A DNA stretch of 64,000 nucleotides from assembly GCF_963678635.1 (NCBI RefSeq), contig NC_087062.1, positions 61,361,584-61,425,583 on the forward strand, written 5' to 3'. This document shows positions 10,195 through 22,100 of the stretch, piece after piece. Source of the DNA: Symsagittifera roscoffensis (lineage: Eukaryota > Xenacoelomorpha > Acoela > Convolutidae). The notes beneath the pieces are model-generated. The model was not told the DNA's origin, made no database searches, and saw only the letters and a program-made list of their open reading frames with translations. Numbering within the stretch: position 1 is the stretch's first letter; every line of letters begins with the position of its first letter. The translations under genes were made by a program, and so were the position numbers.

Positions 10195-10225
10195 GTTGGT
10201 TGGCAGGACTGTCCTGCAAGCCAAC
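10195..10225 (+). repeat. Near-perfect 15+15 inverted repeat around GGACTGTCC
   Basis: The arms 10195-10209 and 10211-10225 pair at 13 of 15 positions around a single T. The 9-base core recurs at 3982-3990 and 10485-10493, each time with different but complementary flanks. Confidence 0.75.
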
Positions 10226-10820
10226 ACCTTTTAAATCTAGGAGAAAAAGTTTCAATCGGGATATTGACACTGGAAGTCAGAAAATATGTTTTATCTTGAG
10301 TCATATCCTCAATGTGCAGATTAATGAAAGAATTTGAAGGCTATAGTGATGTAGTATGATGCCATTTGTATTCTGCAGTGAGTCGATGTGACGTAGGTAA
10401 AAGTAATTTCGTGCATTTTGTAAATTCTGTTCGATGACACTGTAACCACTTAGAACATTGCGCGATTCAATGAGGACATTGACCGGACTGTCCGGGGAGT
10501 ATGTGACATTCGACCAGAATGGCCAAAATGCAGTCTCTGCAGAATTCGGTATTTTAGCAGCAAGCCTTCCGAATTGGCGATTTAGAACGGATAAGGACGT
10601 TATTTGAACGATTAGCCAAACGGTGAAGGCTGGAAGATTCTGGAATTCTAATTTTTAAAAATTCGAATTATGACGTCATATTTCTGAGAAACGTCAGAGA
10701 CGGCCATTTTAGCTAAAATAGCAAAAAGAAACAGAACAACTTTATCTGCGATTACGAACAGTACGAAATCGAGACTAAAAGAACAACAACGAACTATCGA
10801 ACAGCAGAGGACGTTCCGAG

Positions 10821-10948
10821 TTGCAACTATTGTGCTGTTACAATAGTTGCAAGGCCGTTGCGAGCAACGGTGAAGGGTAAAACCCAGCCTTCCGAGTTAT
10901 TGTGAACTGGATATTAAGAAGCTTGATTCACCGGATTCAAGAATCCGG
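10821..10948 (+). repeat. Cluster of four hairpins in the 3' region of the retroelement
   Basis: The hairpins follow one another. TTGCAACTATTGT (10821-10833) pairs perfectly with 10840-10852. CCGTTGC (10855-10861) pairs with 10864-10870. A GAAGG...CCTTC stem encloses GGG...CCC (about 10872-10893). CCGGATTC (10931-10938) pairs with 10941-10948. Such an array could be a packaging, dimerisation or translation element of the genomic RNA. The pairing is seen directly; the role is inferred. Confidence 0.7.
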
Positions 10949-11065
10949 AAGGGTCTCGGGACGTGGACTTTTATGAACTTATATTGAATTTTAGCATCCG
11001 TCATGTCCTGACTTGAATTCAATTAAGATCTTAATTCGTTTTGACAAGAATGAGGAGCTAGAAGT

Positions 11066-11078
11066 AGGGGGGAAAGGG
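11066..11078 (+). other. Polypurine tract candidate (AGGGGGGAAAGGG)
   Basis: This 13-base all-purine run ends directly before TTGATCC. Ty3/gypsy elements prime plus-strand synthesis from such a tract at the border of the 3' LTR. A second purine tract (GAGGAGGGAGG, about 10077-10087, followed by TTGTTGC) is a weaker alternative. Confidence 0.55.
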
Positions 11079-11722
11079 TTGATCCATCTTCGATGGAGAT
11101 GATGATTTTTATCTACTGAACAAAAACAATAGTAATATGATAAGTAGTAGCCCTGTTTTTAGGAGTGACCTCGTGGTCTGGGGATACTGAGACCCAGCCA
11201 TGAGCTCACTATTTTTGCATGTAATTCAGTTAATTTGAGCGTTCTGGTCGAAGCCGGAGAGCAGTAACGTTTTTGTCGACCCGATGTTAGAAAGGACCAC
11301 CGAAAAGTACTGGCTTGGTAGAGACGGTGAAAAACATGCGAAGCTTTGTTTAGACGCTAGCCAGTCGTCTTAAGACTTAGTTTTGTTATCCGTCGATATG
11401 TATCTTCCGGGCGAATGTTACATTAATTTAAAAATGTTTAATTAATTTTAGAGGTTAAAAGTATTTTAATCTTAATAGTAATTTCGAGGTCAACTGTGAT
11501 TGGCTAATTTTTTATCATGATGGTTTAGAACCAAATTGTATGTGATTTATTGTAAATAACATTTGTAAATTGATGTTTTATCGTCATTTAGAGTAGTTTA
11601 TTGTAAAAATCCTGACGATGCACATAGTTGCGAAAACGTTTGAAATTTACTTTTTAGCAAAAATTTCTTCGAAGAAAAGTAAATTTGTGTGACTTACATT
11701 TGCCTAATAATATTAATTATCA
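11079..11722 (+). mobile_element. Probable 3' LTR (borders uncertain)
   Basis: I place the left border just after the purine tract (TGAT from 11080). A possible right border is ATCA at 11719-11722, giving matching TGAT/ATCA ends and a length of about 640 bases. The 5' LTR is not in the window, so the borders cannot be checked by comparison. A perfect 12+12 inverted repeat lies at 11643-11686. Confidence 0.4.
11643..11686. repeat. Perfect 12+12 inverted repeat
   Basis: AAATTTACTTTT (11643-11654) and AAAAGTAAATTT (11675-11686) are exact reverse complements around a 20-base loop that itself contains CTTCGAAG. It lies near the end of the presumed LTR and could be a terminator-like or processing structure. 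Confidence 0.7.
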
Positions 11723-11773
11723 TTTCACAATTAAAATCCTCGTTTTTCAATGAATAAAATGTTTTTTATTCAG

Positions 11774-11788
11774 ATGATGGTTTGTTGA
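11774..11788 (+). promoter_or_regulatory. Minimal upstream ORF abutting the TTC24-like start
   Basis: ATG ATG GTT TGT TGA ends at 11788 and the main ATG begins at 11789. The sequence before it (TTTTTTATTCAG, AG at 11772-11773) looks like a 3' splice site, so the mRNA may begin here after cis- or trans-splicing. Confidence 0.45.
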
Positions 11789-13144
11789 ATGATGGCATCA
11801 GATGTAGATCAAAACGAATCAAGACAGGGAAATGTTGATTCGCAAAGCGAACACGAGAAACTTAATGACGTTGCTGCCCCAATTGCCAGTCTGCCAGTTT
11901 CTTCACAATCTGGTCGAAGTATATCGTTCCTTCTTCCTGCGACTCATTTAAATCAAGGAGAAATTCCTTCTGCAGCTCATCCTTCTTTTCAAAGGATGTC
12001 ACAAATGGTTATTTTGAACGACGTTGAGTCATATACAAAGCTCGGTAATACTGAGCTTGAAAAGGGGCACGTAGAAAGTGCGCTCAATGCGTTCTCGACC
12101 GCTTTCCAACGATCGGCCATGCTTGATGACAAAAGAATTCTCAAAATTTGCTGCCTCAATCTTGGTGCTCTCTACATTTCACTTCAGAAACCACAAAAAG
12201 GATTGAGTTATTTGCTGCAGGCCAGTACAATGGGCGCCTCCTCAGATCTGGAATTCGATCTTAATTTCAATTTTGGATTGGCATACGAAGCTTTAGGTCA
12301 TGCACATGCAGCCATTCATCACTTTAAGATAGCAGCAAAGTTTCTTGAACAGCAAGGCTTAAAGGAAACCGAACAGCACGCTGAGATATGCTTGAAGTTG
12401 TCAAACATATTCAAAATATTATCTTCCACAGATACGGCTATCAAGTATTGCAAAAAAAGTGTTGTGGCTTATGAAAAACTGCAAAATCTAGAAAAACTTT
12501 TATTGAGTCACTTTTCACTTGCTGATTATTTAATTGAAAAACAAGACTTAAATGAAGCTCTCATGTCCTTAGATTCATGCTACCAGATATTAACAAACCA
12601 GACTCCAAAATCGATCACCCCTAGAGGTTAGAAAAGTCTACATAGACGTTTGTTTTTTTAAGGGCAATATTTATCATCATCTTTGTTATAGCCTTGTTGA
12701 CGATGGTTTTGAAACTGGCAGAAAAATATATGAAAGCTAACGATGTCATCAACGCTAAACAAGTCGCTGAGCTTGGGTTGAAATTGGTGCTCTCTTCCTT
12801 AAGGAATCCTTCTCTTAGCATAGCTGCATACAAACAGTTGGCGGAGTTTCATGGCGATTCATACCTTACGCTCGCGCAATTAAATCATAAATCGCAAACA
12901 GAACAAGCGCTTCTTGATTACGATCTTGCAGCAGAAATTTTTGGTAATACTTTCGCTTTTTGCACCCAAATAAGGCATGAGTTCAGGTTTTTTAATCGAT
13001 TGAAATGGTTTACAGAGCAAATTGGTTTGTCCAAAAGAGCCGCCAGTTGCTACACGAAAATGGGCGAAGTGTATTTGGAATTAAATCAAGTTCAGACTAG
13101 CTTAGCCTTCCTTGGAAAGTCTCTCGCTATTGTGCAAGGATCGG
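11789..13144 (+). CDS. TTC24-like exons 1-2: TPR domain
   Basis: Exon 1 (11789-12626) and exon 2 (12692-13144) are separated by a 65-bp intron (GTTAGA...TATAG, phase 1; the junction codon is GCC). About 80 low-complexity residues precede the repeats. The TPR consensus residues (LG at position 8, A at 20, P or A at 32) are visible in at least six helical hairpins, for example YTKLGNTELEKGHVESALNA and CYTKMGEVYLELNQVQTSLA. Exon 2 ends at a strong donor (GGTAAGC, 13145). Confidence 0.85.
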
Positions 13145-16100
13145 GTAAGCAATCAATTACTCATCAAAAAATATAATTTCAGCAGAGAAAGCCGGTTGCC
13201 GCGCAAGTAACAAAGAATGTTTTAAAATTTTTTTGTTGGTTAGTAGACTAGCGTCAGCTTAGTGTATTGCTACGAACCTTCTTTTTTTTCTAGCCTTACT
13301 CGCAAATAAAAGTGTTCACTTATTTGGAAATTGCATAGCATCTGTTCTCTGCTTTTTTGTGACTTGTGTTTGGCTATTGCCCATTCAGCTTCCGTGGCTG
13401 AGTTCTTAGGGTGTGAGACTCTTAATCTCTAGGTCCTCTGTTCTACTTTTTTATTGCTGCTTTTTTGTCATGTTCTGGCTAAAGTTTGCCTGCGAAGCTT
13501 CGCCTCTTTATTTTCGGATCACGAAAAAAAACCACCCTAGTGATATTTTTCCCCACTTTGTGACGATTGCTGTGATGGTGTTACGCTGGTGTATAAACTC
13601 TGTCTAGACATAATCAATCGCAATGCAGATTTCTCTGAATGGAAAAACTGTTGGTAAATAAGAAGAAAATATTGAAAAAAACCTGAACTAGTTGACTGAA
13701 ATGTCTTTTTTTTGTATTACAGTTACGAGCGAATCTATATAACAGCTGTACTTATTGGCAGGTACATGATTCTATCATAATCTATCTACTGATGTGCTCA
13801 AAAACGTTGGAGCACACAAAAATATCGATTTGATTATCAATATCATAATTTTTGTTTTGTTGGGTTAATAAATCAAGAGGTTTGACTGATGACGTTGAGT
13901 TTAGTGTCTGAATGTGAGCAGCAAACGTTGGAGTTATTACACCGGGCATATCTAATGAAAGGTGACAATGATGGCAAAGCAGCGTCTGCGCTCACTTCCT
14001 GTCTAGTGGTAGCCGTAAAGAGAAGCTCCCAGCATAGACACCAGAATACACAGATCAGTGATCCTGCTGATGGGGCTAACCTGAATGAATTAGTTGAGCA
14101 GTTGAAGAGAGAAGTTGTGCGTATGGGGGCTATAAGTGAAGGAGGGAGTGTGAATCAGATGGTAAAGGAATGGACAGAGAAAGAAGGCGAAGACGAAGGG
14201 ACGGCGTCAACATCACTAATTGATGATACTACAACTACGCCACTTTCTCCAGTTCTAACCCATTCTTCTGTAAGTAACATGAAAATTCAAATGAGTAATT
14301 ACGAGATTCATTTGATGTTGGAACCAAAATAACTTTTCGATGTTGCAGAATGTGGACGAAAAAAGCAAAGAGCAGAAAGGGAGTAACCATAGAATGCGAG
14401 GACAACAAACCAGGTAATTGTTTGTTACTTTTTTAATACATGCTAGTGTAAATCACGAAGATCAACAAAAAACGTGACTAGTCAAAAATACATATGTTTA
14501 CCAGCGGATCTACGGACCAGAAACAAAGAAGGTCAAATGTTCGACAACAGACTAGTAAGGGCAATGAGGAAAAGAAAAGTTTGGCAAACATCGCCAGCGA
14601 AGATAACAGCAGTTCCGATCCTCTTGAGTGAGTTCGGCTTTGCTTGAAAATTGATATTTTTTAAACATTAAGTCGCACATGTTTGTTCATTTTGTGGGAC
14701 ACGGGCAATACATTCTTTATTGGAATCTTACATTTACTTCCCACCAGTGAACAGATGCAGAAAAACTTTTCCGCAACCTGCTATAGCTCACCGAATGAAA
14801 TGAACTCTTGATTTAGCGAAATTTGTGATGTCTAGGCTTTTAAGGTTCTGGGTTTTGTTTATCCCGACGTTTCTGGTTGATAAAGTGACGTTTATTCACT
14901 TGCGAGAGCGAGTGACTTGTAATGAGGTACTAGACTTTTTTTAACCCAAAAACAAATTATCTTTCAAGTCTCTAGGAAACTTTATGAATTTTTTAAAATT
15001 TTACTCAATCGAATTTGAGATGAATATTTCAATAGAAAGAGTTGGGTGCGATAATTGTTCCTGCAGAAGCAACGACGCCTCAATTTTTTTATCAGAGAAA
15101 CAATAAAGGTTTTAGGCGAAGTGCAATTTTTGAAATTACATTTTCCGTGCCGCATCAGTATAGCAAATTCATTCAAAATCAAAAACTTACCGCCAGCTTT
15201 AGCTGGGTCTCTAATTGTTTTTAATCGCGGCATACGAAAATTTAGGTTCACCTATTTTTTTCAACTTATGTTTTTTCATGTTTTATCGCAAGTGGTGCGA
15301 AGCTCCGCTTCGTCTCTGTATCTTATTATTTAAGTGGTGGACGCAGTGTTTAACTGAACGGGTCGTTTTATTTTTGCCGAGCGCAATGTACAACTCTCTT
15401 GGCTCAACGGTTAAGAGAATGCCAAGAATGTTTCAATGTTTTCATCGTTTCAATAGCTTGCTTTGAACAACTTGCTTGAGAACTTCAAACTATGAAAAGA
15501 ATTTAGAAATAGTGTTCATTGCTTTAATGGCTTGCTTAGAAAAACTTCTATTTTTCGCGATCCAGTTTGCTCTATGGAGCAACTTAAATTGATTCAAAGT
15601 TTCATCATTTGGATAGCTTACCTGGAGAAGGTTTTCGCGGACCGACTTGCTCTATGCAATAACTTATATCTTCTGAAGCATCATTGATTCAATATCTTGC
15701 TGCGAACAAAATGGCTTTTAGTTAACCGGTTCTCTATGGAATATTTTAACATATATTTTAAATGTTCTCGCTTGATTAGCTTTCTTAGAAAACCTTCATT
15801 TATATCGAAAGGATTATCTCCCACAATTTGCATCTTCTCCTTAATTGCCTACTGAGAAAAATTTGCAAATCGACTCGTTCTTTGAAGCAAATTTGCATAT
15901 TGCGAAGTTTCTTCGCCTCAATAGCTCGCTTGAACTTTAATTTTGCGAAGAAATGCAAGCTATGAAAACTAATTTTGATGTTTTTTCAAGTTTCATTGCT
16001 TCAATAGCGTGTTTGAGTAAATTTAGCTTTGTCGCATTGCAATAAGCTTTGAGGACAAATAGAGAATAACTCAATTTGTCAATGCTCCAATAGCTTGCTT

Positions 16101-19100
16101 AGAAAAGTTTCTACTTTTCGCGAGCCGATTTTTTCCATGAAATAACTGAAATGTTCCAAACGTTTATCGCTCAAACTCCTTGCTTATATAGGCTTTAAAC
16201 TTTACGCCAACCGTTTCTCTATAAATTAACTTAAAATTTTTCGGAGCTTTATCGATTTGATACCTTGCATCTTATTAATAGCAGCATCGACTTCTATCAA
16301 TTTGAAAAAGACATTCGTAGACAATTCGGTGGTAATGTTGCTGGCATAAAGAATTTAAGCCGACAAAGTACAACTCATCACTAGTTTTGAAATGTCGCAA
16401 AAGTTGACTCTACAGGCTAAAATGACATTAGTAAATTAAGTCACTTTCCCAATGAAATAAAACAAACAGAACCTATTGATTCCGTTTTTGTTTATTGAGT
16501 TAGCTTGATAATAAATTTTTGCATTTTATCGACTAGTTTTCACAACAATGACTTGAATGATTTCACTAAATTTTACTAACTAAGAACGAATGATTAAATT
16601 GGTCCGGTCAATCGCAAATAAATAATTGAATATTTGACCGTTAGTTGTTATTTGGAATGAGACTCGGGAGGACAGACAACGGGGCCATATGCCTCACAAA
16701 ACGCCTAACCTAGCTATGTGTGTGTGTTTTTTTACACGAAGAGTAAGATCGTGTATATGTTTTGTGAGTTGTTAAAAACATCAAGTTATTATCGTGCGCC
16801 CGTGATCAAAGTTTTACTTGCTAAGATAAACTAAGCGTACTCCAGCAAAATGCATGTTCACGGTCTGTTTTTTCAAGTAATTTTTTCCGAAATTTTTGGA
16901 ATGTCAACTTTTGGAATGTCACTTTTTGGTATTAGAATCGTTACCTCAGATCATACACCCGTCAGCATGCAACCAACAGTTCATTTTTTAAAGTTATTTT
17001 TTAAAAATCGAACCGATTAGCTCGTCATTTTGCGTCAAAAAAAACATGTTTAAATGTATGATGAAAAGCTGTTGTTTCTGTTTTTGAGTATCTTTCAATA
17101 TCCTCTGGGATCAATTTTTGATCAGATAAAAGGCTAGAAAACTTGGTTGCGCGATATAGATTTGAGAACCGATTAATTTTTTTGTACATATGGGTTCTGA
17201 CAATAATTTTGTTTTCGACAGTCTCGTGGCCCTTGTCTTTTATTTACACAAGCTAAATTGTCCCGTTAAATTATGCTTCGTGGTGGTCACCAAGCGTATC
17301 ATGCAGCGATTCTTCTCATTTGACAGAAATGGTCGACCTGAGAACCCACCTCTTGATGAGTAGTTATAATTACACAAGCAAAACTTGTGTGTTAGTATGA
17401 ACTCTCTTTTTTATTATTTAAGTCGCAAATATTTGTGTTCATTTTGCGTAAACAGCTATTAAATGCAGCCAATGCTAAGGATAGTCACATACACTATTAT
17501 ATTACAAATAACACTTAAGCTTCAAGGTGTCATGGATCTGTAGCGTAGAGGTTGGTAAGGAGACCCGCAACAGAGCAAAGAAGGTTTGATTCTGCGCAGG
17601 GTCGGATGTTTTTATTGATTTTTTTGTATACTAGTTAAATTGCGTCCGCTCTTTTAATTGAGGCATGTTAGTTGGTAAATTATTTTTTTATTGCCTGCTA
17701 ATGTGTCAGAAAAGGCTTGCGTCACTTAGCAATTATTAGATTCATAATTGGCGTGCATCACTTAATTACTTATCGGTCATATTTTTGCTTGGTGTATGCA
17801 AAGTGCAACTTCGCCTCTGTGTCGAACGAATGTGAATAGTTTAAAAAAGATTGAGAGAGAGATGCTGTAACTGCGCAAAGCACGATTTTAAGTAGCTCAT
17901 AAAGAACGAATCTTAAGCACCTATTTTCTTTTGCAGAAGAAACAAAAATTCAAGCGAACTGTAACTACAGCAGCTTGTAGCATTCTTGGCGCAATATATC
18001 TAAGTTTTGATACAATCCTGAATTGTTTGCCGAGTCTCAGTTTCAGCGAATATTTATGCCTTCGAAAAGATAATTTTGAGTAAACTTAGATGTCAATGGA
18101 ATTTTTTGAGTTGGAACACTCAAAAGTTTGTATGTATTGTCTTATTGGTGCTTACAGTTAGCCCATTTTCATGCAACCAATGGTCAATTTCATGTAACTT
18201 TTCTCTTATATCTGCCAACTGGCAACCTAAAGCATTTATGTTGGGGTCATTTGTAAATAATTTTTTTTCGGCTGTTTATGTCATGGTTAAGTCATTAATA
18301 TTTATAAGGAACATCAAGGGAACTAGAATTGATCCTTGTGGGACGCCACATTTGATTGTTTTTTTTTCGGATCCGAAGAGACACCAGTAACTTCAACACG
18401 TTGACGGTCGTTGATCTTATTTTATCAGTTAGTTCAACAAATGGTTCTATTATACTTTGTTTTGATCTAAATCCAATCTTTTTTCTATACATCAAAGGGA
18501 AATTTGATTATACATTGCTCTTTTGTGTACCTTGCTCCATACAATAAGTAAAGAGATTGGCCTGTATTTGTTTTCATCCAATAGAAAATTTTGTTTATGA
18601 ATGGGAATTGTTTTCGCTTGACGAAAAGTGGAAAGAATAATACTTTCAAATGAACGATTCATTAGAAACGATAGAAATAAGGCAGCAACGTTTTTGGATG
18701 CTTTCACAATTTGATTGCGAAAATTGTTGATTTCAATTTGTTTTTCTATAAAAAACATGGACCAATTTAATTCAGGTACAGAAGGCGGATATAATTTGAA
18801 ATATCTGTTTTCAGGTTTTAACATTGTTGATGAAAAAATTACTGAATCCCTTTGCAAGAGTATATCCTTTTGTTTTATCCATGAGTTTTCGGCATGATTC
18901 AAGATAGGGCACTTTTGAACGAGATACAAATGCAATTTAGTAATTTATCTTGAGACACCAAAGCAATTTTCAATATATTTCAGTACAGTTTTTTTTATAA
19001 TCTTTTTGACCGCTTGCACACGCTTGCGTCTACTAAGCGTTAATAAACTGAATATAGATTTTTTTAAATTAACAACTAGTTAAACAAAATCAATGAATCA

Positions 19101-22100
19101 TTTCTGCAGCATTCAATTTTGCAGCAGCCAAACATGCTCAATTTCTTGAAATTTTAATTTTAAATTCTGGCTACGAAAGGTATCCGTGGACGGCTAAGGG
19201 ACTACGCTCGAATCCGATCAGCACCTGTTTTTAATGAACCTAAAGTATTTAATATGAAAAACCGATCGGCGTATGGGTTGTCTGCTTATGGTTTGTTGGC
19301 TTTTTCTTGTGTACGGTGTTTTTGTATCTGGAAGTGATTTGTGATTTTTAATGTAGTTTGTTATTTTTACACTTGCGAATGTCTTGTCATCGGGAACCAC
19401 ACTTTTTTCCCTAAACAAAATTCTTTATACATTTGAATTGAAATTGATGCTGCTTTATTAGCGAACCGTTGCAACTACAAGACCTCATCGCACGTGGTCT
19501 GGAGGTTATACAGTTTCGTTTGAAACCGAAAGGTCAGGGGTTTTTTCGGGAATTCTTGATTAGTCGGGTTTTAGTTTGTCGGCTTATGTTTTGTCAGGTT
19601 AGTTGCCAGCCCTTTTTTTTGCGCTGTAGCCATTTTTCAATATAATCTTAAGCGTCATTAATTAACTCCTGTAGTTTTAATCGGCCTAAATGATATCGGC
19701 TCATGTTTTGTCGGTTTTAAATGATTTCGGCTCTTAATTTGTCCGTTTAGTGAACTTATTTTGCATCGTTATAAGAATCAAAAATGATTGTTCATGTTTT
19801 TAATAAATCAGCTCGGCTCGTAGTATAAAGGTTAAAAGTTCAAACTTTTTAGTCGCTTCAAAACTTTAGCCATGGATCTATGAGACACGTGTTTTGGCTT
19901 AGTGGACGCTCGAAAATTACCAAATGTGCTTATTACTAGCGGTTGTGTTTGTGTTTCTCTGAGATTGAATTTTTCGTATTATCAAAATAATTGTTAATTT
20001 TTCATATAAATTTCCTTTGCCATTTTTGTCTTAGGATCCATTGGCGTCTAAGCATGTGTTTTGGCTGATTGGATCGGAAAATACTGAAAGCGTGTTTTTT
20101 GCTAGTGGTTGTGCTTGTCGTCTGTTTTTTTTCTTAGATAGAATTTTTCGTATTACCAAAATAATGTCAATTTTTATGACCATTTACTTTATCATTTTTG
20201 TTTTTGGATGGATTGGCGTTTAAACACGTGTTGTTGGCTGAGTAGACGCGCGGAAGTTAGTAAAAGCGTTCTTTTGGCTTGTAGTTGTGTTTTTGTCTGT
20301 TTTTCTAAGATCGAGTTTCTGGTTTTTATAGTTTTTTCTCTTAGTTATTTCCATCTCACTGACCATCTTGTATTGTGGAATGGTACGCTTTTGTTGTATC
20401 GTTTCACCTGTCGCTTTTTTCTCAATTGGCTGAAAATGTTCAATATTTTCGATGTTTCAAGTTTACTAGTTTTTTTTTTTCGAGTATCTGTGGGCTTCAT
20501 TTCTCTTTGTTCTGAGATTCTTTAATGCATTATTGAACCATCGTGGATATGGTTTCCTGCTAGGTCTTATTTTCTTGATTGGTTTAGATCTCCTAATCAC
20601 CTTTTTAAAGATAGGTTGAAAACTGTCAAAGGCTTGCTCGGGATCTTTCATTTGAAGAGTATCGTTTTCATTTGCATCGAAAGATTGTTGCAATTCTTTG
20701 AAAATTACTGAGCTTTTATTTGTGTTTTCGAAAGTAGAATCCCTTAAATTATATATAAAATCTGAATGTAATTTTATTTACTATTTGATTAGGATCTGAT
20801 AATGATCAGCAGTGTTTTCATGCTACATGACTTTCGTTACAGCATTCGGTCAGTTATGATGTATAAAGTGATCAACATTCGATGATGATGGTGATACTTG
20901 AGTCGGCTCAATACCAAAAACCTCAAGTCCATTGGAAACGATTCTATTTAAGTAGCTAGTAGAAAGCTGAGCTTCCTGTTGCATATTGTTATCAAAATCC
21001 CCTCGTATAGGACCTCCTCCGATGTTGAATTATTTAATGCTAAGATTTCGTCAAGCTGATAAGGAACTACAATTTTTTAGTTCTTGGTGGGTTATATAAC
21101 TTTTTTTCGATGTCAGCAAAATTTAATTGTTCAAACAGAGTTTCAAGTTGCCTGAGTAATTTAACGTTTTCTTTAGCTCATATCATGACCCTCCCCTTAC
21201 ACTAGTTCGATTTCTTTTTAAATAATCATTAGATCCATTAATAAGATGACCATTGAAGCTATCATTATAATTTAGTTTCTTTTGAGCAAATTATATCTGG
21301 TGGTGACTCATTGCTTAGTAGAAATGCTTTCAATTTCTCCAAATGCGTCTTGTAACATGGTGTTCGAATGCGGAACTGAAAAATCTTTGAAAGCATCTGA
21401 TAAGTTGGATGATATAGAGCTATCGATAGGTGCCATTTGACTTTTCAGCGCGAAAAGTACCTTGTGACGTTATGCCTGGGGTTGGCAATATTGCAATTAA
21501 TTGCTGGTTGAATTGGTTTCAGTGCTGCAATGATTTAAGGAGCAATTGAATTTACAATTTCATTTACAATAGATTGAGGTTCTTCCTTTTCGTCATTGGA
21601 GAAATATTTGTCTTCCGTTTTGTTCACCGAATGTGGAAGTTGGAAACTGCCTCTTGATTCTTCTCAAGTTGAGATTTTTGGCGTTTCCTTGTCATCATCT
21701 GCTCAGTTTAATTAGCAAAAATCTTTTGGTTTTCTTGTTTTAGCAGATGTGCCAGTTACTGCATATAATTCAGATTTAGTTTTAATTTTTTCGGGGTTTG
21801 CTGCGGATTGTCAGGGTATTTGGCATAAACATTTTGTTTGTGAGTATTCTATGGGCTATGGTTGGCTATCGCTTCTGATCTGATGCTCTGTGCGATGGGA
21901 TAAGCGGTCTTCGATGAACACTGGTTGTACTTTATTGCTCCTGAATTTTTTGAGGCATGATCTTAAACTCCAAACAACGTGACGACCTGCGTGTTATATG
22001 AACTTAACAATCGCTTGTGCGTTGTTCCAGGTTTCAAAGGATGACAGGCAGCAATATGTTGTCCGGGGATGTTAACCCACATGTAGTTACTCATTATTTG

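Larger units (their letters stand above)
9682..11065 (+). other. 3' non-coding region of the retroelement
   Basis: I see no coding segment in this 1.4 kb. It contains an AATAAA at about 10140, two palindromes with the core GGACTGTCC (10195-10225 and 10483-10495) and four perfect hairpins in 130 bases (10821-10948). The density of perfect short inverted repeats is much higher than in the host introns and suggests an RNA-structured segment of the element's genome. Confidence 0.6.

Noticed and set aside
11611-11640. CTGACGA...GAAA resembling a hammerhead ribozyme core near the presumed LTR end
   Set aside because: The stem between the two core boxes leaves an unpaired base and lacks the closing pair, and I found no convincing stem III with a cleavage site.
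13183-13206. Microexon of the TTC24-like gene reading EKAGCRA
   Set aside because: Attractive in phase with exon 2, but it cannot be joined in frame to the next exon and resembles DNA at 28,338-28,370.
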